DNA of 6,653 nt from a bacterium (GTDB lineage: Bacteria > Eremiobacterota > Eremiobacteria > Baltobacterales > Baltobacteraceae). The translations under genes were made by a program, and so were the position numbers. Each line of letters starts with the position of its first letter. Within the stretch, counting starts at the first letter, position 1. The notes under the pieces are model-generated. The model ran no database searches, was not told where the DNA came from, and saw only the letters and a list, made by a program, of their open reading frames with translations. The stretch lies in the NCBI GenBank assembly GCA_021784715.1, contig JAJYHP010000166.1, forward strand, positions 1-6,653. The letters run 5' to 3'. Of this stretch, positions 5,964 to 6,653 are shown in pieces.

Positions 5964-6653
5964 GCGATCCGGTGAGTCAGCGGCTGGTTCACGCCCTCGA
6001 TCTCGCGACGCTCGGAGATTACGACGCAGCGAAGGCCGAACTCGAACCTCTTGAAGATCCGATCTCCGGGCGATTATTACTATTCATTCAAGGGTTGGAG
6101 GAGCGCGATCGTCGCGATCGTCGCGCGCGCTCGATGCTTCGCCACGAAGTGGGCAACGCACTTTCGATCGCGCAATCGAACATCGAGGGCATCGTCGACG
6201 GCGTTCTCGATGCCGAGCCGGCTCGTCTCGAGGGGATTCGCGACGCGATCGTCGGGGCCGGCCATCTGCTCGCCGAACCGCCGAAATCGGAGCTCGCCGA
6301 GTCTCCGTCGGTTCAGATCGCACTCGCCCCGCTCAACATCTGCGCGCTCATCGGCGCGCATGCCGCCGCAACCGCGGGAATGGCGGAGGCGAAAGGCATT
6401 CGGATCGTCTACGAGACCTGCGGCGAGCGCAAGGCGTCCTGCGAAACCTACTACGGCGACGCGATGCGCGTCGGGCAAATTCTTCGCAACGTGCTGATCA
6501 ACGCGGTGCGTTATACTCCTCCCGGCGGGACGATCGAACTGCAGTGCAACCAAGACGGAGGGCGACTGCACATGCGCATCAACGACAGCGGCCCGGGAAT
6601 CGCGCCGGAGGATCGCGAGCGCGTCTTCGAACCCGGTTACCGGGGTGCAAACG
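5960..6653 (+). CDS. Soluble sensor histidine kinase, C-terminus cut by window edge
   Basis: The first 231 residues of a kinase that autophosphorylates on a histidine and passes phosphate to the preceding regulator. Residues 1-55 have no membrane helix and no signal peptide; 9-30 (ALDLATLGDYDAAKAELEPL within it) look like one TPR-type helical hairpin, followed by a very basic/acidic stretch ERDRRDRRAR. The dimerisation helix has the H-box HEVGN with His62. The ATPase domain shows the N-box NVLINAVRYTPPGG (177-190) and G1 box DSGPGIAPEDR (209-219), then runs into the F-box FEPGYRG at the edge. The GTG at 5960 overlaps the regulator stop; AAGG (5946-5949) is 10 bases upstream, a modest ribosome site. 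Lacking a classical sensor, it may detect a cytosolic signal or partner. Cys154 and Cys161 lie between the two kinase domains. Confidence 0.93.
   Translation, partial: MSDPVSQRLVHALDLATLGDYDAAKAELEPLEDPISGRLLLFIQGLEERDRRDRRARSMLRHEVGNALSIAQSNIEGIVDGVLDAEPARLEGIRDAIVGAGHLLAEPPKSELAESPSVQIALAPLNICALIGAHAAATAGMAEAKGIRIVYETCGERKASCETYYGDAMRVGQILRNVLINAVRYTPPGGTIELQCNQDGGRLHMRINDSGPGIAPEDRERVFEPGYRGAN
6103..6128 (+). repeat. Short imperfect tandem repeat inside the kinase gene
   Basis: The unit CGCGATCGT occurs twice in a row and grades into CGCGCGC. It encodes the charged stretch ERDRRDRRAR just before the H-box helix. It is probably a coding low-complexity stretch and may be prone to slippage. 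Confidence 0.45.

Noticed and set aside
1..6653. CRISPR array, tRNA or rRNA genes, insertion sequences
   Set aside because: No spaced repeat array, cloverleaf-like segment, rRNA-like block, transposase motif or terminal inverted repeat was seen on either strand.

Overview
This is a GC-rich, gene-dense window from a bacterium (roughly 60% G+C by eye). It encodes a compact respiratory operon together with ion-transport and acyl-phosphate genes. The gene set points to an aerobic or microaerobic chemoheterotroph. The short gene spacing, GTG starts and protein flavour would fit an environmental lineage such as Eremiobacterota/WPS-2 or a relative, but nothing in the window fixes the taxonomy and that is only a guess.

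Left part (1-2074, minus strand). A phosphate acetyl/butyryltransferase-family gene (309 aa, GTG start with a good ribosome site) is followed, through a 4-base ATGA overlap, by a P-type ATPase of the proton-pump type (P3A-like). The ATPase runs off the left edge of the window, so its C-terminal half is missing.

Middle (2075-3011). A 145-base divergent intergenic region leads into a plus-strand VIT1/CCC1-type iron/manganese transporter. It carries the membrane Asp and Met and the cytoplasmic Glu/Met cluster known from the plant vacuolar iron transporter, all at matching spacing. An 87-base gap follows. It holds an 11-bp-phased direct repeat and a small GC-rich hairpin.

Right part (3012-6653, plus strand). 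A ba3-type (B-family) cytochrome c oxidase operon in the Thermus order: a 35-residue single-helix subunit IIa (cbaD-like), the CuA subunit II (cbaB) and subunit I (cbaA). All heme and copper ligands are present. Subunit I overlaps by 4 bases (GTGA) with an OmpR/PhoB-type response regulator, which in turn overlaps by 4 bases (GTGA) with a soluble histidine kinase cut by the right edge. All five genes look like one transcription unit, so the oxidase appears to carry its own two-component system.

Together the genes concern energy conservation and ion balance: oxygen reduction with proton pumping, a second (ATP-driven) ion pump, acyl-CoA/acyl-phosphate exchange and metal export. The most interesting features are the translational coupling of a ba3 oxidase to a cytosolic kinase/regulator pair with a possible autoregulatory box upstream, and the coupling of an acyl-phosphate enzyme to a P3A-type ATPase. 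No RNA genes, mobile elements or CRISPR arrays were seen.
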